Below, one piece after another: positions 37,401-47,707 of a stretch of DNA of 64,000 nucleotides. Each line of letters opens with the position of its first letter. Within the stretch, counting starts at the first letter, position 1. The position numbers and the translations under genes are program-made. The notes under the pieces were generated by a model. The model did not search any database and was not told the origin of the DNA. It saw nothing but the letters and a program-made list of their open reading frames with translations. The stretch lies in NCBI GenBank assembly GCA_949987565.1, contig OX465113.1, forward strand, positions 2,400,322-2,464,321, written 5' to 3'. This stretch comes from Luidia sarsii (Eukaryota; Echinodermata; Asteroidea; Paxillosida; Luidiidae).

Positions 37401-40400
37401 CTTCTTAGTGGCCTAGAACATGAACAAGCTCGTTGCCATAGTGTCAGCATAGCGTTTAGGCGGCCAGAAGGGCTACTGGATGGCACACAGTTTCAGGCGG
37501 CCTAGTGGCCTGGTGCCCATAGTGTCCATCGGCTGCTATGTAACTGGTATCCGTGTTGACAACCCTGGCTGGTTGTCCTACGATGGCACCATGCAGTTTG
37601 TCTGCAAACTCACGGAATAACCTTTATCTCTCTCTCTTTGGCTGTTTAATGAAAGTGATCGTTCATTGACACCCTTCCCCCTCAACGTCCACAAACAAAA
37701 AAACCTATCTTGTCTATTTACCAATTGATCGGTTGCTACCTCAGATCCTCAGATTCAAAAATTCCAGGTGGAACCCCTGCTCCCAGGAACATCAATTCTT
37801 TGCATAAAAAACAGTCTTGTACAAGACAATCTGGCGTCAGTTCTCAAAATCCCTTTCAATGGATTTTAAGAACCTGGCTCTGCTTGCCTGTGTTTTGTAA
37901 AAAAAATAAATATATATATATTTTTTTAAATATCCAACAACAAGCCCATACGCTAACTCTTCTCTTGTTCTTTATGCCATCTGTGCCTTCAACATTGCCT
38001 CCGGGATTAACGCAACCAGGACTAAGGCAGCAAGCAAAAAGTAAGAGCCACTTTGTGTTCAGCTGCAGTGCACCGGTTGACATATGGAATGTTTGTATTG
38101 CCTAGCTTAAACTCGGACATCCTGTTTGGGCATCTGAGTATTTTTTTAGCAGCTCATCTAGCACGAAAAAAAGAAAGAAAAAAAGAATAGCATGCTAAAG
38201 CAAATGGTGGTGGGTTTTTTTTTTTTTTTTAATTAATTAATTTATTTATTTTTTTGCCATTGCTTTTTTATTCTTTCATTTTGTGTGTGAAAGTAGCCAT
38301 TGCCTTGGCACATTCATCATGTGCTCACCTATCCCCTAGCAGTGTACCTGATAGAAACATGGCGTGTTCATTTCTGCTTCAGTGAATTTCCAAACCAAAA
38401 GATTTGTCATCAACATTGTGAGTTTTCACATTTTTGGACAATTAGAAACAAGGTTCTACTCTCATCAATGTAACAGTGCAAAGTCTTGTACTGTACAATC
38501 CACTTCACTAAGCCTAAGCCTTCATTTCGATTTCATAAACGTCCTAAGTTGCCTGGTCAGTTACCTCTTTGATGAGTTTTTGTGTGGTTACGCTGCCTAT
38601 CTCCCTGTTTGAAATGACTTGCTATCAATACCTACATGGGCACACATGCATTGACATGTATACAAGTGGAGTAGGCACTAGTGCATGTTCTTAATGTGGA
38701 ATGATATGTGTAACTGCTCATGCTAGCTCATTTTGTGCATGACCCATTCTTCTAGCACTCAATAGCTTTAAACCCATCCGACCTGCACGTACCGTAGTCC
38801 CCTCAGAGAATGTAGACACTTGCATGATTCTGCATGGACTACTGCACTCGGTGTTTCTTTATGGCTAGCATTCACACTGCAGGATCCAAACTCTAATTTA
38901 AGAATACACTCTGTAGTACATAATCCCCCAATTATTGAGAGTTTTTCAACATTTTCTTGAACATGATCACTGCAGTTCCATCTATCTACATGTAGATGCA
39001 GCAACAACATGGCTAAATATCACAATCTTACATTTCTAGAATTACTGTAGAAGCGACGTACATACAGTATGTAGCCACATGTAGTAACATACATTTCTAT
39101 TAAAAAATGTCTATTCTACGTACACCCAGCAACATGCTACAGTCATGAACATGTGTGCATCAAGTACATCTGCTGTGTTATGCTTTGTCGAGGCAAACCA
39201 TTGACGTGGGAGATTTTGGGATGCTGGTGGCAGCAGACAGACACACTGGTCCTCTCTCAAAGCTGTGCGTGTGCTCAGAGATCTCAGCGTGTGCCCAGAA
39301 CAGTGCACAGTGCACACGTGCCCAGTACAAAGTACACATGCCCATGACAATGCACATGTGCCCAGGACAAAGTACACATGCCCATGACAATGCACATGTG
39401 CCCAGGACAAAGTACACATGCCCATGACAATGCACATGTGCCCAGGACAAAGTACACATGCCCATGACAATGCACATGTGCCCAGGACAAAGTACACATG
39501 CCCATGACAATGCACATGTGCCCAGGACAAAGTACACATGCCCATGACAATGCACATGTGCCCAGGACAAAGTACACATGCCCATGACAATGCACATGTG
39601 CCCAGGACAGAGCCTACACGCTCGGCATGAGCCTTAAGGTGCCGCCCAACTGCGTTTCAAAAGTCGCCCATCAGAGCCCGGTCCGAGTCGAGTAATGATG
39701 CCCTCATCACGGTCTGTTCTAATCTACCCCCCTTTCTCCTGCACCCGCTAGGATCACCTCGTCCTCCTCCAGTCCCTCGGCCACCTCACCGTTGAAGACC
39801 AGTAAGGGAGCCTCCGTGGTCAGCCACAGCGTGGCTCCTCGCCGGAGCACACGACATTCTGCTGTGGCCAGCTCCCCGCTCAAAAGGTAGGTAGTTGCAC
39901 GGGAAGCGCCGTATCCAATAGACCCACTCAGGAAAACCTTCCCCAAGCCGCCATAGCCGGGGGGCACCGCAGGACAACCCTTTGTGTGTGCCTATCAGGT
40001 GACTGATACATTTTAGTATACACAAAGGGGTTGGTTATGCGAGATTAGGAGCCCCCCAGACATGGCCGCGTCCACGTAACGGGGGCCAAATTGGTCTATA
40101 GCACTGCAGTGTATATCTGAGGTCGGGGGACTTTTGGAGATGCAGGTCTTGTCCCCAGACTTGTTGCAGCGGAGTCGGCCCAAAGTGACCATCCTACAGA
40201 GGTTTGGCGCGTGTAACCAGCTTTGTAAGGCCAACAAATGGAGGGAAATAAAATGGAAAAGATGTTATCGGGTAAATGAATGCCCTTGATCAAACATTCA
40301 GGGCGAAAGTGATTAGCACCCAGAAATTGTTTTTTCATTCAGTCGGAGGGCCTGACATTTAGATCTTAGCAGGACCTTTCTCAAAGGCTGTCTGCCTTTC

Positions 40401-41046
40401 TGGCATTCTGTGTTTGACAAAGGTCCTGCTGGACTTAGAGTGTCGGGACCCGAAGCTAACACGAGATTTGAATGATTGCATGGTGTGCTCACAGTGTAGA
40501 ATTCTTGCTATGACTCCATGTGTCTTACAGAGCTGGTGACAAGTAGAACGGTAGAAATGCTTGCTCAGAATCTATAAAGGTGCTGTAGTGGGAAAAAATG
40601 GTCCATTGTGGTGGGAGATAATGAGGTGCCTCAGTAGAAATGTGGATTACTCTGGGATACGATCTTCATTTTGACTGCTAGTAGGCCATGATATGGCAAA
40701 ATAGCTCAACTGAAATGATGCCATTTGATTTGGGAGTGATCAATTGGAGTGTATTGCATGCTATCTTCAAACTGTAAGATAGTACATGCTAATTGTAGGA
40801 TAGTACGGTACAATGGTACATGCTATCTTTAAACTGCAAGATAGCACATGCTATCTTCAAACCATTCATACACCTTTGATTCAGAACTTTGATTATATCC
40901 TCAATTTACAGCAGCTAAATCTATTCTCAAATACCATTTTTTTCTTTTTTGAGTTGAGCTGTTCTGCCATGGAATGGTCGTGGTGTAGTGGGCCCTACAA
41001 TCTGGCATCTAACGAGTTTGCCCGGTTGCACTTTCCTCAATCTCTC

Positions 41047-41079
<33 letters not shown>

Positions 41080-44000
41080 GGGTGGCATATGCCTTTTGTA
41101 CATGGAGTTGGTTTTTCCTCATTGCATTTTTATCCTGTGGCATGGTGTTCTACAGCCCTCCCTCCTCCCACTCCAATACACCCAAAGGTTTTCGTTTTGA
41201 TTCCGGTTGAAGAAAGCATCTTGGTTGAGAAACAGCAAGGCAGTAGCTTCCATTGTACTTGGCAAGTACTTGGCATGAAATTAACCCAATAATCACGGAT
41301 TTGTAAAACATAAGGAAATGCCTAATGACTGGTGCAATTACAATAGCCACAGAAGCTCTTTTAGAAACAAAACAAAAATCTTTATTCAAAAAGACAAGCA
41401 AACCCACGTATCCGCAATTTCTTGAAGCTTGCGTTTACCCTTATCGAAGTCCATGTAAGTTTTTACAAAAGGTCATGTGCAAAATAAGGTAAGCACATTC
41501 TCAGGTGATAGGAAGTGGTTGAACAATTTCAGAAAAATCCAGGTCCCCAGTATGTTGGGTACCGGCGCTGACAATAAGTTGCAATAGACTGGTTCAGGAG
41601 AGGTCTCCTTAAGGCTGCCATAGCTGGGGGCCATCACATGCTAAGCCCCCTATACGGTCGGCAGACACAAAGCGAGTCAGTGGCCCCTAGGCATGGCAGC
41701 TAGTTTGTCCTGCGACCAAGCCGACAGGGTCTGTCTTGAGACTGCTCAGCATAGCTTGGGGCCCCGTTGCGCATACGCCGCTTTGTCTATTGTCATCAGA
41801 TGACAATCGGTGGGCAGGGGAATGCCTACTTACACATTACGCACCAAGCATTTGTCTAGAACCCACATCAGTTGACCGAGTGCAACTGGCACACAGGGTC
41901 TTAAATGCCGATATTTTGTCTATCACCTGTACAATGGTAGTCCACCATTGTGGATATGGTCATTAGACACCAACCCTTTGTCATCCTACATCTTGTGCTC
42001 TTAACTACAATGAGTAGACCAAAGAATGGCGATGCATCTATGGGCTCCCAGGCATGGCAGCTCCCACAAAGGCCTGATCTGATACTCTAGGTCTTTATCG
42101 CCTTCCTCCCCACCCCTCCATTAAACTGCATGTTAACCTCGTAACACCAGTCCAAGTCTCCCTTTTCTCCACTTCCACCCGTAGCACGACTAGGATTAAC
42201 AAAGAGTATAGCACAGGGCATAATGCCGGTGACTACTCCTTGCCTACGTCACTGAAATACCTCCCACGATCTACACCAGTAAGTTCCTTCTGTCCAACCT
42301 ACACCCCCTTCCTTTGACCTGTCTGTCACCCCAGGTTTGGTTTGTCGTGAGAGTGTGCACTCGGTGTCAGTCATCATCATTTGTGGTAACAAAAATCCTG
42401 ACCGTTTCAACCACCATTCTTCTCAGCAGATGTTATCTGTACTTCATACTTTCTGAGTTTCTGTTTGATTAATTTGACAGCCGCACAAGAGCTCATTGTT
42501 TCATGGAATAATTCAGTCTTTGTGACTTCACTCTGACTCTGTTTTGTACCATCCTTCGTTTTTGTTTTCATGAATGAATTTCCAGTTCTATTTGTTAAAT
42601 TGTGTTCATTGATTGGAAGCAATTCAGTTGAGTCTTGAGTCTTGACTGAATTTTTAAGTTGTTTTATAGCAAATCACCGATGTCCACTTAAATGTCTCAC
42701 TTGATTGGTTTTCAATTCATCAATCATGTTTCAAGAACACCTCATTATAAGTCCAACTACACACTATCCAAAAAATCCTTTATTCTTCCCAAATTCGAGA
42801 CTGGAGCACTCCTTGTACTGCAAACTCACTAAATTCTCTGATACTTTTAAATACCTAGAAAGACATTATCTCACAGTAAGGTTGTAAGGACGGTCTTCCT
42901 TTCAGCCAGATCACACTAAAATCCAAGGGAATTTTTGGGTGTTTATGGGCACCACCATGGTGAAAAACACAACTTTCCAAAATGGACCTGATTTAAAAAG
43001 CAGACGCTCTGTCTAAGGGTAAGCAGTTGGGTCCCCTGCTGTTGTTATTGCTGTGGGCACATGGGTTGAACAAGTCAGGACACCACACACAGTCCTTGGA
43101 TAACAAATGCTATTCAAAATCACCTTGGCATTACATGTACATGTAGTTAGTTTGCCTTGCTTTGTGCATACTTACTAACAGTCTCTTCTCCAGTACTAAA
43201 ACTCGCTCCATCTCCGTCCCCATTAATCCATTAAACAAATCTAACAGTTAGTGTTTGTCGTTGATACATGGCCATGTATTCTGCTGCCTTGCTTGTGGTA
43301 ACCTTTCTTCTGCATGTTGTTGACAGGGAGCTATCAGTCAAGTAACTTTCTGCTGTAGCTCACATCATTGATTGCTGTTACTTTTGAGGGGTCATTGACT
43401 CGTTGCACAATTGTGGTCCGTAGTTTATCTTGCAACAATAAATGTATCAAGTGCGCATTTACGCAGCCTCCATCATGTACGCTTGAAAAATAGTTAGACA
43501 GATACCATTTCTGTCATACCCGTACTGTGTGAAAAGAAATGAAAGTTTGAAAACTCCACAAAGTTGAGATCTCAAAATTTAAGAGTGCCTGACATTCAGA
43601 TCCCCAGACCTTTCTGCCTTTTTTACTCTGAGAAAGGTCCTGCTAGGATTGAAATGTCACTGGTACATTGCTGAGATCTCTGTATCTCTGGTCATTTAAG
43701 TCAGTGAGAAGCCTTCAATTGTTGTAAGTTGAGAAGAGTTCAAATGGAAACACTGATGGTAGAGTGGTTTTGTTTTGCATGATTAGTTTGTATGTACGGT
43801 ATGCATTCAGTAGTGCGGCATGCCAGTTACTGTAGATCCCAAACGTATCTGTACCAACTACATGTAACTGCATGCAATGAAACCCATCAGATCTCAAGCC
43901 TTAATGTACATGTCGTGTAAATTGTACAGTATGCAGACAAAATATGTTTGCACTCTCTTGCTGTGTCACATTGAAAGTATTGTTTCGGGTACACACTGCT

Positions 44001-47000
44001 GCAGTGTGTATCTTGAGGTGTGTACCACCCTAATGGGAATGTGACGGTTTTGGATACAATCATCCGCTATGGCTGGAAATATTACATCATGTGGATGGCA
44101 AGTGTCTGAAGCCGCTTGCGAGTGGCTCCTGTAGACTTGTGTGTAATCTGAAGCCGTAGCCAGTGACTTTGCTCTGTGCATCTGATCTGCGTTTGGCCAC
44201 AGTGTGGCCATTGGCAGCCGATGACCCCTCAAAATTGCCGAGCTTTTTTTTTTTAAACCTCTTTCAGCGTTCTTATTAATTTGCTCAGTATTAATATTGT
44301 GTGGCCCTCCCCCCAACTGCCTCTTCTCTTTTTAATAACCCTGTGGTCTTGGCTTTGCAGATGATACAGCAGTTGTATGCAGAACATGATAAAATGTACA
44401 GGTTTGATGACAGTAGGCGGTGAGTGAGTTGGCGTGCACACATCGTGACCGACTTCCTTGTTTTGGCTTCCATCAACCGCCCACTGCTGCACCCGCTCTC
44501 TCCAATCTTCTCTCTCTCTCTCTCTCTCCTACCTACACATTGCATGGCGGCACTCCTGTTCAAAGATTAAACAGATTAACTGGGACCTCAAGGACTAGGA
44601 TATCTGTCCACGCACCTCTGTGCCAAAACCTTGGACATCAGTGCTACTCTGTCTCTCTTTGTAGGCTGAGGGTGAATTAATGGACTGTCGGTGGTCGTAT
44701 CATTGGCACTATGCACAACCCTGCACCTGTGGGATTACAGATCCAATCATAAGACACCTGTCTTGCTTGGCTAATCTCCTCCTCATTCTAGCATAACTCT
44801 AATTCATAGATATAATATGATGCAGTAGTTGGCACTGTATGTTCAGTGCTTTGCCCGTGTACCCCATGATTGCCGTCAGTGCTGATTACCCTGCGCCGAT
44901 GTGTAGTTAGCAAATGATGCTCAGTGCTTTGTGTATTGCCTGCTTGGGGGAAAACAAAACAAAAACAAAACAAAGGCGTCTATGGCTGGATTCGAACCCA
45001 CGGCTGCTGCTTTTGAGATGTCCTAACTGATTGACCCGGATCTAGTTGAAGTTTTGTGTTGGATTCAGATTTGTACAGGGCTGGTTGCTTTGATGGGGCT
45101 CTATGAAAATGAGTCAAATTGTTGGGGTCAAATAATGGTCAGGGATTTATACCACAAAACCTTCTGTTTTATTTTTGAAATCAAGTTTCCAATCGGCAAA
45201 TATATAAAAAATACGGATACTACCGAAGTAATATAGACCAAAATCAGACAGTTGATTTTCAAAAGATGTTTTCATTCCCACAACTGTCCGTCACCCTGTG
45301 ATGGAAGGGGGCTATGTGAGAATTGACACTTTGTCACAGCGCATCACATATTATGATTTGTGTCAATGAAACTGTAATTCAATCAGGGTTTGCCCTACCT
45401 GACGTAAACTTGGGACAGCATGCTTAGTGCATTGCCTGATTGTCAAGTTAAAAAAACAAAACGCCACACCCTAGTGATCATGTCGAGGACGCACGGACCA
45501 CACTTCTTATTTCCAATCTTGGCACTCGCAAAGAATTTTGTATCTTTCACTGTCTTTCCTTGAAATCTCTTGCCATGCAATGAACACAGACAATTAAGCA
45601 CAGCCCTTCCTCAACATTGTCACGTCCAACACGCATCCCTTTGCAAGGAGTTCATGGCGTTAATTATCATCACTAATGTAGGCAGCAGTGAAACAGTTTT
45701 GGTCCTTAATTGAGCACAAACTCGGGTACCTGGAAGTGGTTTTAATTTTAGCAGCTTCCGGGGACCGCAGCTCAGGCTGATGGAGTTTAGCAACAGAGTT
45801 CCACTGCAAAGATTGGACAGAAATCTGAAGACATTTGAAACTGTTCAATGTTCAGTTACTGAATCTGGGAGATTTCACAGTGTAGAGCGATTCATTTGCT
45901 TGCCGGATGCACTTATGACGGAGCACAGATTTTTTGTTTATCACTGCAAGACCAAGAAGGCCCATTCTAAGACCGCTTTCCACATCGATATCTTATGGCT
46001 TTTTTGTTTCCCTAACGCTTTACTAACTGTTCTAACCGTAACCCACTGCCTTTTCCTGAGCACTAACCACCCACAGCACTCCCTGCATCCCAGCCAAGCC
46101 GAGCCTTCAAAACCCTGCACTGTTCCTTACCAATTCCCTGCCCGTCAAGATCTGAGTAAACCGGTCTGCACTGGTGGACCGTGCGTCAAAGAACAGTCCT
46201 AACTACACGAGACCTTCCTCATTGACATCAAGACTCGTTATGCCGCCACATTAGTTTTCCAAAACAAATGGATCACATTTTCGGAAAATGCTACCTAGGC
46301 GTGTATGTATGCACACAGGGCTCAGGATGTGGCAATGGACCACTTTCATGCAACCTTTAGCAATGGATGCCCTTTTTTTTCAAATGACATCAGGTGAGAC
46401 CGGCCTGTCTGAACATAATCACTTCCCAAGTCGATGCAGTGCTGCTACCAATGGAGGATTTGGAAGGACAGGGAAACCAAGGGACTATTAACACAAATAC
46501 ATCAGTAACCCTCCGGCTCCCAATTTCATAGAGCCACTCAAAGTGCCCAAATCTGCCTAGCCTTGGCAGCTTTCCTTGGTTTACCAAAATCTACACGGGG
46601 TGATCATTGCAAGTGTATTTGCCTCCTCCCCCCCCCCCCTGTTGGCTCGGCATGAAAAGCAGAAATTGGAGCTTTGTTTGGCAGCTTGGATTGTTGATTG
46701 GGCAAGGTTTTGGTGAAGTAACTCTGTGCAGTTGACACCTGATCACAATTCAGTAGCACATCACCATCAATGTTTGCACAGCCACACTTTGGTATGGTTT
46801 CTCTCTCTCTAACACTTCTACTCACCGGTTCAATATGCACAGCTATAGCATTGAAAACAAGTACAGGGCCTTGTTTAAACCATGGCATAGGTCTGGCTCC
46901 ACCTTTCAGTCATGGCTTATTGGAAATACAGGCTCTTGCCTTTTGTATTTCGAGCTTTAGAACTCAGCCGTAGCTTTATGTACTTGTTCGGCACAGTGCA

Positions 47001-47707
47001 TCTCTATTTCTTTCTAAGAGCTCAAATTTTTTTATTTATTTTTTTGGGGGGGGGTGTTGAGGTGGTTTTTTTAAATTCATGCGACATTCAATTTGATTCC
47101 AAAGAGCAAACCTGAGCTCAAGGCTCCTAAGCCAAAACGAAGGTATTTGAAAAGCCCCAAATTTCCTGTATATAAAAAGCTGTAAATACTGTAGGTGCTG
47201 GAGATAGCTAGGAAGGGGGATATGTATTTTTGATGGAGCAAAGAATTGGGCCAAATGAAAACTATGCAGATTTCTCTTTCTTTTCTTATCCTGTGATTTT
47301 GTTTTTTCATTTTTGAAAATCAGTGCCTTTTCAAAGTTACCGGTAACTGTTTTCCATCTTTTTTTAAAATCTTTTTTAGTCCTTTCTATCAGCCCCCCCC
47401 CAAAAAAAATAGCTTTCATAGACATCACAATACTTAGTTCTGTTAGCTAGTCAGTGAGCTAAATAAGGATGATACCAGCTTGAGTTACTTCTCAGCAGAT
47501 CCTATCACTTGTAACTTTTGCTTTCAGTACTCAAGATATCTCCGTGAAAAAAAAAGCTTTGCCACAAAGTTTGTCTGGCAAATTGTGTCCTTGCACGTGA
47601 CTTTGTGGACTATTATCTCGGAACGATACTAATGTATGGTCATTCTTTGTTCTTGCAGTCGTACCGGTCAGCGTATTCATACTACTAGGTCATCAGTGCC
47701 CCACTAG
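19426..47707 (+). CDS. CDC14: CDC14-type dual-specificity protein phosphatase
   Basis: Core exons: 19426-19492, 20184-20274, 21010-21085, 21741-21833, 22592-22671, 28124-28253, 30559-30646, 31056-31286, 31910-32048, 32925-33066, 33774-33904, 34820-34867, 39752-39886, 42185-42278, 44361-44419, 47659-47707. Total 1653 nt (550 aa); all phases close. The N-terminal domain shows [20 protein letters not shown] and [11 protein letters not shown]. The catalytic domain has [11 protein letters not shown] (general acid loop) and the P-loop HCKAGLGRTG split by intron 8. [16 protein letters not shown] follows. CDC14 removes phosphate from CDK Ser/Thr-Pro sites and acts in division, cilia and DNA repair. 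If the third ATG (19447, purine at -3 and G at +4) is used, the catalytic Cys is 277, close to human 278. The Ser/Arg-rich tail is poorly conserved, so its exon choice is less sure. Confidence 0.93.
22892..22948. repeat. Hairpin with 16-bp perfect stem
   Basis: CAGACGCTGTCGTCAT (22892-22907) and its exact complement ATGACGACAGCGTCTG (22933-22948) enclose a 25-nt loop. CDC14 intron 5. Confidence 0.7.
26166..26312. mobile_element. PAL foldback copy
   Basis: AATCTCAAAATTTAGTGGGC is followed by its complement ending GGCCCACTAAATTTTC, then the family flank CAGTAAGCAGTTTGCAAC. It lies in CDC14 intron 5. Confidence 0.7.
29375..29620 (+). mobile_element. SINE copy, nearly full length
   Basis: Leader CTTCTGACTGGCGCCCCCACC, then ATTTGGGAGGCCACCATC, then the body GGGCTGGATAGCTCAGATGG, B box GTTCAAGTCCCAGTCCAGTC and tail AAAATTTTCTTT. 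It lies in CDC14 intron 6. Confidence 0.7.
29775..29870 (-). mobile_element. SINE fragment
   Basis: Diverged minus-strand tRNA-like body (plus strand: GACTGGGATTTGACATCAG, then ACCTGAGCTATCAAGCCC). Confidence 0.5.
32625..32735. mobile_element. FB1 left arm with inner sequence
   Basis: AGGAGGTTTTGCCCTAATAC, then GACGTGATAAACACTGAGTG, GCTTTGCCCAGTGCCTGAT and the inner word CAGCTCGGGCGGGTTTC. It lies in CDC14 intron 9. Confidence 0.6.
33340..33510 (+). mobile_element. SINE copy with internal deletion
   Basis: Leader and A-box half are intact (GGGCTGGATAGCTCAGATGG, TAAGAGCG). The B-box arm is missing before CTCCAGTCGAAGTTTTCTTT. It lies in the GC-AG intron of CDC14. Confidence 0.65.
33520..33630. 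mobile_element. PAL half-copy
   Basis: GCCTTTGAGAAAGGCCCTGC, then AGGCCCTCTAACTTTTGAGA and CAGTAAGCAGTTTGCGAC. Confidence 0.65.
34165..34292. mobile_element. FB1 copy, partly deleted
   Basis: Left arm GTGAGGGTTTGCCCTGCTCG and right end GTCGAGCAGGGCAAACCCGC are complementary; the centre is shortened. Confidence 0.6.
35380..35540 (+). mobile_element. SINE copy
   Basis: Leader (GACGCCACCACCCCGGCAAAG), body (GGGCTGGGTAGCTCAGATGG), B box variant (GGTTCATGTCC) and tail (AAAGTTTTCTTTGCC). It ends about 60 nt upstream of the optional CDC14 exon at 35599. Confidence 0.7.
35599..35628 (+). CDS. CDC14: Optional 30-nt CDC14 exon
   Basis: CTGTTCAG precedes and GTAATG follows. The 30 nt keep phase 2 to phase 2 and would add [10 protein letters not shown] between the exons ending at 34867 and starting at 39752. 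The upstream tract is pyrimidine-rich. A microexon is plausible but could be chance. Confidence 0.35.
36440..36562. repeat. Imperfect foldback
   Basis: TTGGCTGCGGCTTTGCATTA to GAGTCTATGG faces CCATAGACTTGTGCGGTAAT to CCGTAGCCAA, with a second inner pair AGCCGCC/GGTAAGCGGCT. A related piece lies at 44110-44170. Confidence 0.6.
36743..36821 (+). CDS. CDC14: Possible alternative last exon of CDC14 (A)
   Basis: A strong acceptor (TTTTTTCCTTTTCAG) in the right phase after exon 12 opens 25 codons ([16 protein letters not shown] and on) before TAA. It could give a shortened isoform lacking the Ser/Arg tail. The codons are T-rich and there is no support beyond the splice signal and frame. Confidence 0.25.
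38020..38040 (+). CDS. CDC14: Optional 21-nt CDC14 microexon
   Basis: Bordered by AACCAG and GTAAGA, it would add a basic TKAASK segment in frame (phase 2 to 2). A pyrimidine-rich stretch lies 30-60 nt upstream. The basic residues suit the tail of CDC14 proteins. Confidence 0.4.
39320..39609 (+). repeat. 40-bp minisatellite, about 7 copies
   Basis: Unit CCCATGACAATGCACATGTG then CCCAGGACAAAGTACACATG, almost without variation, in the CDC14 intron before the exon at 39752. The two 20-bp halves resemble each other, so the 40-bp unit probably arose from a 20-bp ancestor. Each unit has CACATGTG. Open frames on both strands here are products of the repeat. Confidence 0.9.
40330..40460. mobile_element. 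PAL copy, foldback
   Basis: GAGGGCCTGACATTTAGATC to AGCAGGACCTTTCTCAAA, then GACAAAGGTCCTGCTGGACT to GTCGGGACCCG. Confidence 0.55.
40755..40858. repeat. Tandem short hairpin repeats
   Basis: GCATGCTATCTTCAAACTGT followed by AAGATAGTACATGC, a broken middle copy, and ACATGCTATCTTTAAACTGC followed by AAGATAGCACATGC: CATGCTATCTT and AAGATAGYACATG are complementary within each copy. Confidence 0.55.
43560..43720. mobile_element. PAL copy, diverged foldback
   Basis: GATCTCAAAATTTAAGAGTG to CAGACCTTTCTGCC, then CTGAGAAAGGTCCTGCTAGG to TTGCTGAGATCTC. It lies in CDC14 intron 14. Confidence 0.55.
45372..45450. mobile_element. FB1 fragment, diverged
   Basis: TAATTCAATCAGGGTTTGCC and TTAGTGCATTGCCTGATTGT match the left arm loosely. 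Confidence 0.45.
46077..46155 (+). CDS. CDC14: Possible alternative last exon of CDC14 (B)
   Basis: A branch-site-like CACTAAC sits before ACCCACAG and gives an acceptor in the phase of exon 15. It opens [17 protein letters not shown] and on for 25 codons to TGA. Mammalian CDC14 genes make isoforms with different C termini, so a second terminal exon is reasonable here. This is inference. Confidence 0.3.

Noticed and set aside
39111..39597. Cys/His-rich 159-aa and 139-aa minus-strand frames
   Set aside because: Product of the 40-bp minisatellite; all three frames give similar words.
45780..46202. 140-aa open frame as a separate gene
   Set aside because: No conserved motif; it overlaps a better explained candidate CDC14 exon in another frame.
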